A stretch of 64,000 bases of DNA from Candidatus Competibacteraceae bacterium (GCA_014879445.1 JACSSC010000058.1:1-64000); one strand, 5' to 3'; counted from the first letter of the stretch, positions 1 to 10,311 are shown. Numbers and translations are program-made. Notes: generated by a model not told the origin, from the sequence alone.

Positions 1-2570
1 AAAAAATCAAACTCAGTATTCCATCTAGTGAAGGTGCTCGATTATTTGTGAGTGTTGAGAACGGCCGGAAAGTAATACAAACACATTGGATCAAATCATT
101 TGGTTCAATGACAGAACTTGAAATACCCGTTGAGGCAGGCATGGCGCCAAACGTATATATTCATGCAACATTGATACAGCCCCATGCGCAAACACTTAAT
201 GATTTGCCAATACGCATGTATGGAGTAATCCCAATTATGGTTGACGACCCTGGAACCGTGCTTTCTCCACAAATTTCCATATCAGATGTTATCCGACCTG
301 AAACGACCTCATCATTTACAATCAGCGAGAAGAATGGCGTACCAATGACTTATACCGTAGCTATCGTAGATGAAGGATTATTGATGCTTACTCGATATAT
401 TACACCCAATCCGCATGCATATTTTTATGCCAAAGAAGCACTAGGTGTAAAAACTTGGGACATGTTTGAGCAGGTAATGGGTGCATGGGGAGGTCAATTA
501 GAACGTATCCTAACCATTGGAGGAGATGAAGAATATGCAAAAAACAAACAAAAAGGGGCCAATCGTTTTAAACCGGTAGTACATTTTATCGGACCGTTTG
601 CATTAGGTAAAGGACAAAAGAAGACACATGAATTCAAGCTTCCTCCCTATTTTGGTTCCGTTAGGGTGATGGTAATTGCTCGTGAAAAAACATCGTATGG
701 ATCTACTGAAAAAACAGTAACGGTGAAAAACCCATTGATGATGTATGCCACACTTCCTCGAGTAATGGGGCCTACTGAAGAAATTCGTATTCCTGTAACA
801 GTTTTTGCAACTGAAAATAATATGGGTCAGGTTTCGGTTGAGCTTCATAAGAATCCAATGTTTGATATTGTAGGAGAAAAAAAACAATCAGTTAGTTTTT
901 CGTCTCAAGGCGAAAAAACATTGTATTTCACAGCCAAAGCACGACCACAAACCGGCATAACCAAAGTAAAAGTTTCAGCTTCATCGTCTAAAGGAAAAGT
1001 TGAACATGAAACAGAGATAGAAGTCAGAAATCCCAATCCACCTGTAGTACAATCTCAGGGCACTTCAATTCAGCCAGGTGCCAGTTGGTCAGTTGAAGCT
1101 ACTCCTGTGGGCACACCCGCTGAGAGCAAATCTTGGATTGAAATATCATCCACCCCCTCACTTCAGTTAGAAAAGCGGATGCAATATTTGATTCAATATC
1201 CACACGGATGTTTGGAGCAGATTGTATCAGGCGTTTTTGCTCAACTTACGCTACCAGAATTGATGGATTTGACAGAAACCAGACAAGCAGAAATCCAACG
1301 TAATGTGCAGGCAGGTATTCGTAAAGTAGCTAATCGGCAAAACGGAGATGGAGGATTCGCATATTGGCCTGGCGATCGTTATGGCGACGACTGGGGAACA
1401 AGCTATGCAGGGCATTTTCTGCTTCAGGCAAAATCAAGAGGTTATCACGTATCTGACGAGATGATACAATCATGGGCCAGATATCAAAAAAACAAAGCAT
1501 CAAATTGGTCGCCAACAATTGATATTATTAGGATGCAAGGCGATTTGCCTCAGGCATACCGCTTATACACGCTGGCGCTGGCACGTATGCCTGAGTTAGG
1601 CGCTATGAATCGCCTTAAAGAATTTGCTTACCTCTCCAAAGAAGCTGCATGGATGCTTGCAGCCGCTTATCACTTAGCCGGACATTCTTCTGTTGCAACA
1701 GCATTGGTGCGTAACTTATCTACTGAATTTACCAACACAAGTAATTATGGCTATAGTTATGGATCAACTTTGCGCAACTCGGCCATTGCTTTAGATGCTT
1801 TGACCATCATGGGGCAACGCAGACGAGCCGATGAATTGGTGCGTCAAATGGCCGAAAAATTAGCTGCAGATATTTGGCATAGTACACAAACTACAGCTTG
1901 GTGTTTAGTTGCCATTGCCAACTACAACGGATCTGCAAAAGATGATATAAAAATACTAGCAACCATAAACATTCAGGGCAAAAATATTGAAGCTAAATCA
2001 AATACCGTTTTTTATCAACTGCCGGTTGATGTTCAAACAGGTCGAAAATCAGTTCGTATTACTAATAAGGGCAGTAATGTGCTTTATGTTCGTCAGTTTT
2101 CAGCGGGCCAACCTTTACCCGGTGAACAGGTTATTATGCCTTCGTCTTCACCCAAACTCAAAATGAATGTTGAGTATCTTTCATTAGACGGCAAACCTAT
2201 GGATATCAGTTCGCTGCAACAAGGAACTGATTTTGTTGCAAAAGTTACCGTTACCAATCCGGGTGGTTGGGGTGTATATAGCAACATGGCGCTTTCTCAT
2301 ATTATGCCCAGTGGGTGGGAAATCATGAATACAAGAATATGGGATGCTTCTTCGGCATTTGTTTCGTCGAATTTTCGCTATCAGGATATACGTGATGACA
2401 GAGTGTACACATATTTTGACATACAAGAGAAGAAAACCTTAACTTTCTTCATTTCTCTCAATGCAGCATATATGGGTCGTTATTATTTGCCAATCACTGT
2501 ATGTGAAGCCATGTACGACAATACACTAAGTGCGTCGGTTTCGGGCAGATGGGTTGAAATTTCGGAGTAA
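1..2570 (+). CDS. Alpha-2-macroglobulin family protein, C-terminal part (gene cut by window start)
   Basis: The frame is open from the first complete codon (base 3) and has no start in the window, so about 855 C-terminal residues are present. The thioester motif CLEQ (1209-1220, within YPHGCLEQ) matches the bacterial macroglobulin form, and an alpha-helical thioester domain follows (GGFAYWPGDRYGDDWGTSYA region). Known bacterial family members are periplasmic or lipoprotein protease traps that bind attacking proteases through the thioester. The gene ends 4 bases before pbpC. The macroglobulin-PbpC pairing is well known (as in E. coli yfhM-pbpC) and suggests protection and repair of the envelope after damage. 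The signal peptide or lipobox lies outside the window. Confidence 0.93.
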   Translation, partial: KIKLSIPSSEGARLFVSVENGRKVIQTHWIKSFGSMTELEIPVEAGMAPNVYIHATLIQPHAQTLNDLPIRMYGVIPIMVDDPGTVLSPQISISDVIRPETTSSFTISEKNGVPMTYTVAIVDEGLLMLTRYITPNPHAYFYAKEALGVKTWDMFEQVMGAWGGQLERILTIGGDEEYAKNKQKGANRFKPVVHFIGPFALGKGQKKTHEFKLPPYFGSVRVMVIAREKTSYGSTEKTVTVKNPLMMYATLPRVMGPTEEIRIPVTVFATENNMGQVSVELHKNPMFDIVGEKKQSVSFSSQGEKTLYFTAKARPQTGITKVKVSASSSKGKVEHETEIEVRNPNPPVVQSQGTSIQPGASWSVEATPVGTPAESKSWIEISSTPSLQLEKRMQYLIQYPHGCLEQIVSGVFAQLTLPELMDLTETRQAEIQRNVQAGIRKVANRQNGDGGFAYWPGDRYGDDWGTSYAGHFLLQAKSRGYHVSDEMIQSWARYQKNKASNWSPTIDIIRMQGDLPQAYRLYTLALARMPELGAMNRLKEFAYLSKEAAWMLAAAYHLAGHSSVATALVRNLSTEFTNTSNYGYSYGSTLRNSAIALDALTIMGQRRRADELVRQMAEKLAADIWHSTQTTAWCLVAIANYNGSAKDDIKILATINIQGKNIEAKSNTVFYQLPVDVQTGRKSVRITNKGSNVLYVRQFSAGQPLPGEQVIMPSSSPKLKMNVEYLSLDGKPMDISSLQQGTDFVAKVTVTNPGGWGVYSNMALSHIMPSGWEIMNTRIWDASSAFVSSNFRYQDIRDDRVYTYFDIQEKKTLTFFISLNAAYMGRYYLPITVCEAMYDNTLSASVSGRWVEISE

Positions 2571-2574
2571 TGAT

Positions 2575-4962
2575 ATGCAAAAAATTAAGGTGAGGCGAGT
2601 AAGAGAATGTAAAAAAAAAACCATTCTGTTTGCCGTTTTGGCTTTGATTCTTTGGTTTTGGTTTTCGCTTCCTCGTAATTTATTCCCTGAACCCACCTCG
2701 TATGTTATGGAAGATAGAGAAGGGAATTTGCTTTCAGCAACGGTATCTGTTGATGGTCAATGGCGATTTCCGGCAAGAACTGATGTTCCAATCAAATTTG
2801 AAAAATGCATATTGGCATACGAGGATAAAAGATTCTATTCACATCCAGGAATTGATATCATATCTTTGGGAAGAGCTATTCGTCAAAACTTCTCTGCCAA
2901 GCGTGTTGTAAGTGGAGGAAGTACCATCACAATGCAGGTTGTGAGGTTGTCAAGAAAAAAAGGCAGAAATCTATTTCAAAAAGCCGTTGAAATGATTTTG
3001 GCATTGAGAGCCGAGTTGCGTTATTCAAAAAAGGAAATACTTGCATTATATGCTTCTCATGCCCCTTTTGGTGGCAATGTGGTTGGATTAGACGCGGCAG
3101 CATGGAGATATTTTGGTCGTAGTCCTGATCTCCTTTCATGGGGCGAAGCCGCTGTACTAGCTGTTTTGCCAAATTCACCCTCATTGATACATCCCGGAAA
3201 AAACAGAGATATTTTGAAAAAAAAACGGGATACTTTATTATACAAACTCCGCAAGCAAAATGTTATTGACGAATTAACCTATCTCTCATCGATTGATGAG
3301 CCCTTGCCGGGAGCACCTAAACCCTTACCCGAACTTTCTCCTCATTTATTGAACAAATACAGAAAAGACAATCAAAAAAAATCACAAACAGCGTCCACTC
3401 GGATTCAAACGACACTTGATAAGAAACTGCAGGAGCAGGTCATTCAGATTGGCCTACATCATATGAATCACTTGCGTGAAAATAATATAAATAATATGGC
3501 CATATTAGTGATGGAAATTGAATCAGGCGATGTGCTGGCATATATGGGTAATATTTTTCAGCCCCAATATCCTGAAACTGAAAGCTATGTTGACATCATT
3601 CAATCGCCTAGAAGTCCAGGGAGTTTACTTAAGCCCTTGCTTTTTGCTGCTTCGCAATATGATGGGATAACGCTCCCTCATGCCATGTTACCTGATATTC
3701 CAACTCAAATAGGTGGATATATGCCACAAAATTTTTATAAAACGTATGACGGTGCAGTACCTGCATCAGAGGCCATTTCACGATCGCTCAATATTCCCGC
3801 TGTGCGGCTGCTCAGGCAATACAAATATCCTCGATTCTATTCGGCATTGCAACAGGGTGGAATCAGCACGATAAATAATCCCGCTGATCATTATGGATTA
3901 TCTCTTATTTTGGGAGGATGTGAGATAACCATGTGGGAAGTAGCCGGACTTTATGCTTCATTGGCAAGGGCATATTTACATGCCCATAATGAAAAAGGAA
4001 ATCTCAATCAGGATGACTTTTTTATGCCAAATTATACACACTCATTACAGCATCATGTTGAGGATCAATCAAAAATGCAATTTCCAACCGATGTTGTTTC
4101 GTTATGGCACATGTTTCATGCCATGGAAGAGGTGAATCGCCCCGGCGAAGAGAGTTTTTGGCAATTATCGGGTACAGCTAGAAGAATTGCATGGAAAACA
4201 GGAACCAGTTTTGGATTTCGCGATGCTTGGTCGCTGGGATTTTCTTCACGGCATTTAGTAGCAGTATGGGTAGGAAACGCTGACGGAGAGGGCCGACCAG
4301 GGATCATAGGTTTAAGAGCAGCAGCGCCCGTAATGTTTGATGTATTTCATCATTTGCCCGAATCTCAATGGTTTGAAGCTCCTAAAACAGGATACATATA
4401 TCTGCCAATATGTACCCGTTCAGGATTTAAGGCAGGACGATTTTGTGAATCAACTAAAGAAATGATGGTATCTCCATCTGGAGTTCGTACCGATGTTTGT
4501 CCTTACCATATTCAAATTAATATGCATCCCTCATTACCGGTTCAAGTGAATGAATCTTGTTTTTCGCCACTTGAAATGCATTCAACATCCTGGTTTGTAC
4601 TACCTCCATCCATGGAGTATTATTACAGACAGATACATCCATCATACAAACTACTTCCACCGTTAATGAATGGGTGCGAAACTTTGCAACAAGAAAAAAA
4701 ACTTGCTTTACAATATCCGGTTCATCTTGCTCGTATTTACATTCCTATTGAGCTCACAGGCAAAAAAGGAGAGATGATTTGTCAGGCCGTTCATAAAAAA
4801 CCAAAAGAAATATTGTATTGGCATTTAGACGGCATGTACGTTGGCAAAACAGAAATACAGCACAATATGCCACTACAACCTGATGCAGGATGGCATACCT
4901 TAACAGTAGTTGATGAAAGCGGAGAAAAAATTACTTGCCGATTTGAGGTAATAAAAAAATAA
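2575..4962 (+). CDS. pbpC: Penicillin-binding protein 1C (bifunctional peptidoglycan glycosyltransferase/transpeptidase)
   Basis: Polymerises lipid II glycan strands and carries a transpeptidase-type domain on the periplasmic side of the inner membrane. The 795-residue product has one N-terminal membrane segment (about 15-33). A GT51 domain follows, with EDKRF (catalytic E83) and GGSTITMQ. The penicillin-binding domain has S350-L-L-K353, S404-L-N406 and K541-T-G543, and a C-terminal BiPBP_C-type beta domain covers roughly the last 90 residues. The start chosen is the ATG at 2575, four bases after the macroglobulin stop and behind a GGAG. An upstream GTG at 2530 would lie inside the preceding gene. 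Co-transcription with the macroglobulin is likely. Confidence 0.95.
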   Translation: MQKIKVRRVRECKKKTILFAVLALILWFWFSLPRNLFPEPTSYVMEDREGNLLSATVSVDGQWRFPARTDVPIKFEKCILAYEDKRFYSHPGIDIISLGRAIRQNFSAKRVVSGGSTITMQVVRLSRKKGRNLFQKAVEMILALRAELRYSKKEILALYASHAPFGGNVVGLDAAAWRYFGRSPDLLSWGEAAVLAVLPNSPSLIHPGKNRDILKKKRDTLLYKLRKQNVIDELTYLSSIDEPLPGAPKPLPELSPHLLNKYRKDNQKKSQTASTRIQTTLDKKLQEQVIQIGLHHMNHLRENNINNMAILVMEIESGDVLAYMGNIFQPQYPETESYVDIIQSPRSPGSLLKPLLFAASQYDGITLPHAMLPDIPTQIGGYMPQNFYKTYDGAVPASEAISRSLNIPAVRLLRQYKYPRFYSALQQGGISTINNPADHYGLSLILGGCEITMWEVAGLYASLARAYLHAHNEKGNLNQDDFFMPNYTHSLQHHVEDQSKMQFPTDVVSLWHMFHAMEEVNRPGEESFWQLSGTARRIAWKTGTSFGFRDAWSLGFSSRHLVAVWVGNADGEGRPGIIGLRAAAPVMFDVFHHLPESQWFEAPKTGYIYLPICTRSGFKAGRFCESTKEMMVSPSGVRTDVCPYHIQINMHPSLPVQVNESCFSPLEMHSTSWFVLPPSMEYYYRQIHPSYKLLPPLMNGCETLQQEKKLALQYPVHLARIYIPIELTGKKGEMICQAVHKKPKEILYWHLDGMYVGKTEIQHNMPLQPDAGWHTLTVVDESGEKITCRFEVIKK

Positions 4963-4967
4963 TACAA

Positions 4968-6146
4968 TTAATGCACTACAAACCTGAATGGCTTGCTATA
5001 TTCAGTTCCTGTAAGTATGCCCATATACATTCCGGGGGGCCATGCAGAAACGCACACCTCAAATGACGAAACATTACTTTGCTCGTCAAGCAGAACGATC
5101 TGACCATTCATGTTATGTATTGAAAGTATAAAATCGCCTGATTCATCGGTCTGAATGATAAGTTTATCAGAAACAGGATTAGGAAAAATTTGACAATGAA
5201 ACTTAGAATGTTCTTCAACAGAAATAGAGAGGTCGTTTTTAATAATTGTACCCAAAGATCCGACAGCATAAGCCGTTCCAAAATCAACAACATACACGCC
5301 AAATAAGTCGGAAGTAACGGGATAGTTCATATGCGTCCATGACATACCGGCATCAGTAGTTTTCATCAAAACGCCATCACCGGCTATAAATCCGGTATTT
5401 CTATCAGCAAATATCATATCATTCAAATCGAAAGGCGTTGTACTTACTATGGTTTGCCAAGACAAACCTGAATCGGGTGAAAACTCAATCATACCACCCA
5501 TTCCGCAAGCCAATATGCTATCAAGGGTAAGCATATGTATAGATGTAAGAGTTTTATTTTCTTCGTTTTCAACTTCTTCCCAGTTGCTGCCACCATCTGT
5601 AGTTCTAAAAATTCGCCCACCCATTCCGCATGTAATACCATGCAAGGCATCATAAAAATAAATACTTAGCAAAGTTATCGGTGCTTGATAAGAAATGGGA
5701 TCCCAATTATTCCCAGCATTTGTCGTGCGAAGGATAACCCCATTTTGCCCAGCACAATATCCGGTATCGGGTGTTAAAAAGAAAATGCTGTACAGCCATT
5801 CACTTGTATTAGAAGGTTTGGGCGACCAAGTAGTTCCAAAATTTGTTGATTTGTATATAATCCCACTATGCCCGCAGGCGAAAAAAACGCCATTGCCTGT
5901 ATAAACTGCATCATACAGCCATTTTGAATCATTCATATAGGTTGGGTTCCAATGCAAACCACCATCGAAAGTTTGTAGAATGACTGAGTTGTATAAAGAA
6001 CCTCCAGTCACAATACCAGTATCTTTATTGGCAAAAGCCACACCGTAGAGGTTTTCGGGCACGCCACTAACCTGATTATGCCATTGGGCATGTATAGAAA
6101 AGCTGAAAAGTAGTGGCAGCAAAAAGGCAAAAAGTTTATTCATCAA
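4968..6146 (-). CDS. Secreted Ycf48/BNR-type beta-propeller protein with T9SS type A sorting domain
   Basis: The 392-residue product has a clear signal peptide (MNKLFAFLLPLLFSFSIHAQ). About seven repeats follow of the type 'DTGYCAGQNGVILRTTNAGNNW', the pattern of Ycf48-like/BNR propeller blades (roughly residues 25-300). The last 80 residues start with FPNPVSDKLIIQ and end in PFRFVVH, a type A T9SS C-terminal domain, so the protein is probably exported across the outer membrane and anchored or released. The ligand is unknown. It converges with pbpC with a 5-base gap and is divergent from the M16 peptidase pair. Confidence 0.85.
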   Translation of the reverse strand: MMNKLFAFLLPLLFSFSIHAQWHNQVSGVPENLYGVAFANKDTGIVTGGSLYNSVILQTFDGGLHWNPTYMNDSKWLYDAVYTGNGVFFACGHSGIIYKSTNFGTTWSPKPSNTSEWLYSIFFLTPDTGYCAGQNGVILRTTNAGNNWDPISYQAPITLLSIYFYDALHGITCGMGGRIFRTTDGGSNWEEVENEENKTLTSIHMLTLDSILACGMGGMIEFSPDSGLSWQTIVSTTPFDLNDMIFADRNTGFIAGDGVLMKTTDAGMSWTHMNYPVTSDLFGVYVVDFGTAYAVGSLGTIIKNDLSISVEEHSKFHCQIFPNPVSDKLIIQTDESGDFILSIHNMNGQIVLLDEQSNVSSFEVCVSAWPPGMYMGILTGTEYSKPFRFVVH

Positions 6147-6244
6147 GTATGCAATAAGAAAAGCAAAGGTAGTTTATGGCGAGCAACTTAACAATAATTA
6201 ACCGCATTTTGGCCTATTAGGATGAGTCGCAAAGCAATTTATTA

Positions 6245-6252
6245 TATTTTTG
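6245..6252 (+). promoter_or_regulatory. Candidate -7 promoter element before the M16 peptidase gene
   Basis: TATTTTTG fits the Bacteroidota consensus TAnnTTTG and ends 23 bases before the ATG at 6276. I see no good -33 element at the usual spacing, and the region is T-rich, so chance is possible. Confidence 0.3.
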
Positions 6253-6275
6253 TTTTTTGTTAAAAAAATCAAAGT

Positions 6276-7598
6276 ATGAGAAAAACATGGTTATTGCTTG
6301 TTTCAGGATTGTTATCCGTACAGTTATCCTGGTCGCAGGCCTCTAAGATTGAGTTTGTGGAATATGATTTGCCAAACGGTCTGCACGTTATTTTGCACGA
6401 AGATCATTCCGTTCCATTAGTTGCCGTAACGGTTAACTATCATGTAGGATCCAAAAATGAGAATACTGAGCGAACAGGATTTGCTCACTTTTTTGAGCAT
6501 CTGTTGTTTGAGGGAAGCGCAAATATTAAGCGTGGAGAATTTTTCAAATATGTAAGTTCGGCCGGTGGCCAAAACAATGCCTATACAACACAAGATCAAA
6601 CATTCTATTACGAAGTTTTGCCCAGCAATCAGTTAGAATTGGGATTGTGGCTTGAATCGGAAAGATTACTTCATGCCAAAATCGAAGATATAGGTGTAGA
6701 GACACAACGCGAAGTGGTTAAAGAAGAAAAACGACTCCGTGTAGATAATCAACCTTATGGACGATTTATCTCCGAAATTTTCACCCGTGCTTTTAAGAAT
6801 CACTCATACCGATGGGCTCCCATTGGCAGCATGGATCATCTTAATGCTGCTACTCTTAAAGAATTTATGGATTTCTACCATACATATTATGTGCCCGATA
6901 ATGCCATTCTTTGTATTGCCGGCGATATTCAGATCGACAAAACCAAAGCCCTGATAGAAAAATATTTCAAAGACATTCCGAAAGGCGCCAAACCCATTAT
7001 TCGCCCTTCAAAGGATGAGCCACCACTTGGCAAAGAAGTTCGTGATATTGTTTATGATGAGTTTATTCAGCTTCCGTTAATTTCTTATTCTTATAGAATA
7101 CCATCCATGAAACATGAAGACCAATATGCGCTTCAAATGATGAGTCAGGTTCTTTCAACCGGAAGCAGCTCAAGAATGAATAAGGAGTTGGTTGATAATT
7201 TACAAAAAGCATTGCAGGCATTTGCTTTCAGCTATGCACTCGAAGATCATGGGCTTTTTATAACAGCAGCTGTTGCAGGAATGGGTGTCGAAGGAAAAGA
7301 ATTGGATGAGCTTATGGATATTGAGGTTGAAAAACTAAAAAAAGAGCTGATAACAGAAGTTGAATTTGAAAAAATAAGAAATCAAATTGAAAATCAAATT
7401 GTGAGTCAAAATGCCGGCGTACAGGGTGTGGCTACTAATTTGTCAAACAGCTATCAGTTTTTCCGTAACACAAATCGGGTAAATACAGAGTTGGAAGGTT
7501 ATTTGAAGGTTACGCGTGAAGATATTAAGCGTGTAGCGAATCAATATCTGACAAAAGAAAACAGGGTAGTTTTGTATTATTTACCTGTAAAAAAATAA
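6276..7598 (+). CDS. M16 family zinc metallopeptidase (catalytic partner)
   Basis: Secreted or periplasmic peptidase of the pitrilysin/insulinase-like family, 440 residues, with an N-terminal signal peptide ending near WSQA. The inverted zinc motif HFFEH (H71, H75, with E74 as general base) is intact. The distal glutamate lies about 76 residues later in REVVKEEKR (E150/E151). Two M16 halves are visible, the second ending in a conserved 'VVLYYLPVKK' tail. It is followed after 34 bases by a second M16 gene lacking the zinc motif, so the two products very probably form a heterodimer or clamshell. The natural substrate is unknown. Confidence 0.93.
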   Translation: MRKTWLLLVSGLLSVQLSWSQASKIEFVEYDLPNGLHVILHEDHSVPLVAVTVNYHVGSKNENTERTGFAHFFEHLLFEGSANIKRGEFFKYVSSAGGQNNAYTTQDQTFYYEVLPSNQLELGLWLESERLLHAKIEDIGVETQREVVKEEKRLRVDNQPYGRFISEIFTRAFKNHSYRWAPIGSMDHLNAATLKEFMDFYHTYYVPDNAILCIAGDIQIDKTKALIEKYFKDIPKGAKPIIRPSKDEPPLGKEVRDIVYDEFIQLPLISYSYRIPSMKHEDQYALQMMSQVLSTGSSSRMNKELVDNLQKALQAFAFSYALEDHGLFITAAVAGMGVEGKELDELMDIEVEKLKKELITEVEFEKIRNQIENQIVSQNAGVQGVATNLSNSYQFFRNTNRVNTELEGYLKVTREDIKRVANQYLTKENRVVLYYLPVKK

Positions 7599-7632
7599 AC
7601 ATTAATTGAAATTTGAATTTAACAGAAAGGTT

Positions 7633-9693
7633 ATGAAAAAATATATTGTCATACTGTTTATCGGATTGATATCTGGTCAGATGTTTGCTCAGGTTGATCG
7701 CAGCAAAGCACCTGCTCCCGGTCCTGCACCTAAAATTTCATTAGGAAAATATGAATCATTTGTTTTAAAAAATGGATTAAAAGTCATTGTGGTTTCCAAT
7801 CATAAACTACCGGTTGTGTCGTACAATTTGGTCGTGGATGCAGATCCGGTATTGGAGGGTAATAAAGCCGGCTATGTTGAGTTGTTTGGGCAATTGTTGT
7901 CGCGTGGCACTAAATCAAGATCGAAAAATCAAATTGATGAAGAAGTAGATTTAATTGGTGCTGATTTTTCAACATCCTCATCAGGTGCATATGGAAAATC
8001 ACTCAAACGTCATCATGAAAAATTACTTGCCTTGATGGCAGATGTTATCATAAATCCTTCTTTTACCCAATCAGAGTTTGATAAAGTAGTTAAACAGTTG
8101 CTTGACGGCTTATCAACAGTTAAAACAGACGCCAATATGATTGCCGATAATCTTATCAATCGTTCGGCTTATGGCAAGTCGCATCCATACGGAGACGTGG
8201 CAACCGATAGTACCGTTGCTAAAATATCGCTGGATGATATTCGAAACTATTATACACAAAACTTCATGCCCAACATCTCGTATTTAGCTGTTGTGGGCGA
8301 TGTTACCAAAGAAGAAGTACAACCTTTGATTGAAAAATATTTCGGTTCATGGGCAAAAGGCACACCGGCTAAATCTAAACTAACAGCTCCTCAACCTCCC
8401 TCTAGCGTTCAGATTGTGATGAACGACAGAGCCGGAAGCGCACAGTCAACCATTCGTATAGTATATCCCATTCAAAATAAAATTGGAGACCCTGATTTTA
8501 TACGCCTTCGCTTATTAAACAACATTTTGGGAGGTGGCGCTACTGCCCGTCTGTTTATGAACCTTCGCGAAAAACATGGCTATACATACGGAGCATACAG
8601 CTCTATCACCGCCGATAAACATGTGGGATTGTTTACTGCCAGCGCTGATGTGCGTACCGAAGTTACAGATAGCGCTATTTATCAATTTATTTATGAACTT
8701 AATAAAATTAGTACACAAGGTGTAACTGAGGAAGAACTGACAAATACAAAAAACGAATTAACGGGGAAGTTTGCTATTGGGCTCGAAAATCCACAAACCG
8801 TTGCTACATTCGCAATAAATATTGATAGGTACAAGTTGCCCAAAGATTATTACAGCAATTACCTCACTACACTAAATGCTATTACGCTTGAAGAAGTGAA
8901 TGAAGTTGCAAAAAAATATATCCTTCCATACAATTTTTATTTGGTTATAGTGGGCGACCGTAGCGCGGTGGAAAAGAAAATCATGAAATACGACAGCGAT
9001 GAAAAAATCACTTTCCTCGATCATTTTGCAGCACCGGCTGCTGAGTTGAAGGCCGTACCATCAGGTGTAACTTTACAAACGGTTATTGATAAATATCTAA
9101 CAACATTGGGTGGAAAAGATAAAATCAGTAAAATCTCTGATATTATTATGAAAGGTAAATTATCAGGGCAATTTGGAGTGCTTGATATTACATCCATTTA
9201 CAAAACACCATACAAAAAGTTTGAAACCATCTTCATGAGTGGTTCTTTGGTGCAAAAAGATGTGTTTGATGGAACACAAGGAAAAACAGATGGAATGCAG
9301 GGAGGAAGACCATATGATGCTGAAGCACTTAAAGATGCTAAAGTAAATGCATCGTTGGTATTTGAATCCGAAATGGATCAACTCGGTGTGCAGGGTACAC
9401 TCTTGGGTATTGACTTATTGGATGGGAAAGATGCATATAAAGTACAATACGTTATGCCTAGCGGAAAAAAATCATTCTGCTGGTATAGTGTAAAAACAAA
9501 CCTTCTGATGAAGACCAGTACCATAGAAAAAACAGAACAAGGCAGTATGGAGGTAGTTAATTACCCATCCGATTACCGCGAAGTAAATGGTGTTCTATTC
9601 CCATTTACTGTTAAAACAATGTTTGGAGATGTGTATTATGACACTATCGAAATCAATACAGGTGTTAAGGATGATGTATTCAACACAAAATAA
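7633..9693 (+). CDS. M16 family protein without zinc motif (inactive partner) with a C-terminal extension
   Basis: 686 residues with a signal peptide (MKKYIVILF...MFAQ). The M16 fold is recognisable, including the R/Y region ARLFMNLREKHGYTYGAYSS. Where the HxxEH motif should be, the sequence reads YVELFGQ, so zinc binding and catalysis are lost. In other bacteria such paralogs complete the catalytic chamber of an active partner, which is encoded just upstream. An extra domain of about 190 residues at the C terminus (from about residue 490) looks like a LolA-type beta sheet fold; that reading is inference. The start chosen is the ATG at 7633, preceded by AGAAAGG; a TTG at 7606 is less likely. 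Confidence 0.9.
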   Translation: MKKYIVILFIGLISGQMFAQVDRSKAPAPGPAPKISLGKYESFVLKNGLKVIVVSNHKLPVVSYNLVVDADPVLEGNKAGYVELFGQLLSRGTKSRSKNQIDEEVDLIGADFSTSSSGAYGKSLKRHHEKLLALMADVIINPSFTQSEFDKVVKQLLDGLSTVKTDANMIADNLINRSAYGKSHPYGDVATDSTVAKISLDDIRNYYTQNFMPNISYLAVVGDVTKEEVQPLIEKYFGSWAKGTPAKSKLTAPQPPSSVQIVMNDRAGSAQSTIRIVYPIQNKIGDPDFIRLRLLNNILGGGATARLFMNLREKHGYTYGAYSSITADKHVGLFTASADVRTEVTDSAIYQFIYELNKISTQGVTEEELTNTKNELTGKFAIGLENPQTVATFAINIDRYKLPKDYYSNYLTTLNAITLEEVNEVAKKYILPYNFYLVIVGDRSAVEKKIMKYDSDEKITFLDHFAAPAAELKAVPSGVTLQTVIDKYLTTLGGKDKISKISDIIMKGKLSGQFGVLDITSIYKTPYKKFETIFMSGSLVQKDVFDGTQGKTDGMQGGRPYDAEALKDAKVNASLVFESEMDQLGVQGTLLGIDLLDGKDAYKVQYVMPSGKKSFCWYSVKTNLLMKTSTIEKTEQGSMEVVNYPSDYREVNGVLFPFTVKTMFGDVYYDTIEINTGVKDDVFNTK

Positions 9694-9705
9694 TTTCATA
9701 TATAT

Positions 9706-10311
9706 ATGTTCAACCTACAATCATATAAGGCCATAAGAGTGGCTATTGCTTTCTTCTTACTTATTGCGTCAAACTTGCATGCTCAAGAATTTCGATATGA
9801 AGTCAGCTCTTTGGGGATTAAAGCAGGAGAAGTACAGGTTTCTCGAAAGGTAAATGGGAATGTTGAGCAATATCATATATCAAGCAATTCCAGCGTTGAC
9901 TATCTGTTTGGCAAAATTACAGTTGTAAATACAACATCTACTACTTTTAAAGACGGTGTGATGCAATCATGTTTCTTGCGTACAGATAAAAACGGTGAGG
10001 TTGATAAATATTGCAGTGCAAATTATGATGGGAAAACATATCAGGTGCAAACAGAAAGTAAAAAGTTTACTATTAATCAACCCGTTACTTTCAGCATCAC
10101 AAAAATGTATTTTAAAGAGCCCATTGGAGTATCTGAGATATTTTCAGAAGTATGGGGCGAATTGGTGCCTGTTACCAAAACCAAACCCAATCAGTATTCT
10201 CTGAAGCAGCCTGATGGAAAATACCACAGATATACATACGAAAATGGCGTAATTGTAGAAGTTGAAGTTCCTTCGCCTATCGGCAAAGCACATATTCGAC
10301 TAAAAAAGTAA
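9706..10311 (+). CDS. Secreted protein, DUF6134-like
   Basis: 201 residues with a signal peptide ending in LHAQ. The rest is beta-rich (EFRYEVSSLGIKAGEVQVSRK..., SVDYLFGKITVVNTTSTTF), resembling the DUF6134/DUF3108 class of envelope proteins whose role is not established. It starts 12 bases after the M16 pair and on the same strand, so it is probably in the same transcript. No catalytic motif is visible. The family assignment is from memory of the pattern and is moderate. Confidence 0.7.
   Translation: MFNLQSYKAIRVAIAFFLLIASNLHAQEFRYEVSSLGIKAGEVQVSRKVNGNVEQYHISSNSSVDYLFGKITVVNTTSTTFKDGVMQSCFLRTDKNGEVDKYCSANYDGKTYQVQTESKKFTINQPVTFSITKMYFKEPIGVSEIFSEVWGELVPVTKTKPNQYSLKQPDGKYHRYTYENGVIVEVEVPSPIGKAHIRLKK

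Noticed and set aside
2530-2574. GTG start extending pbpC upstream
   Set aside because: It would overlap the macroglobulin coding end. The ATG at 2575 has a GGAG and gives the usual N-terminal membrane anchor.
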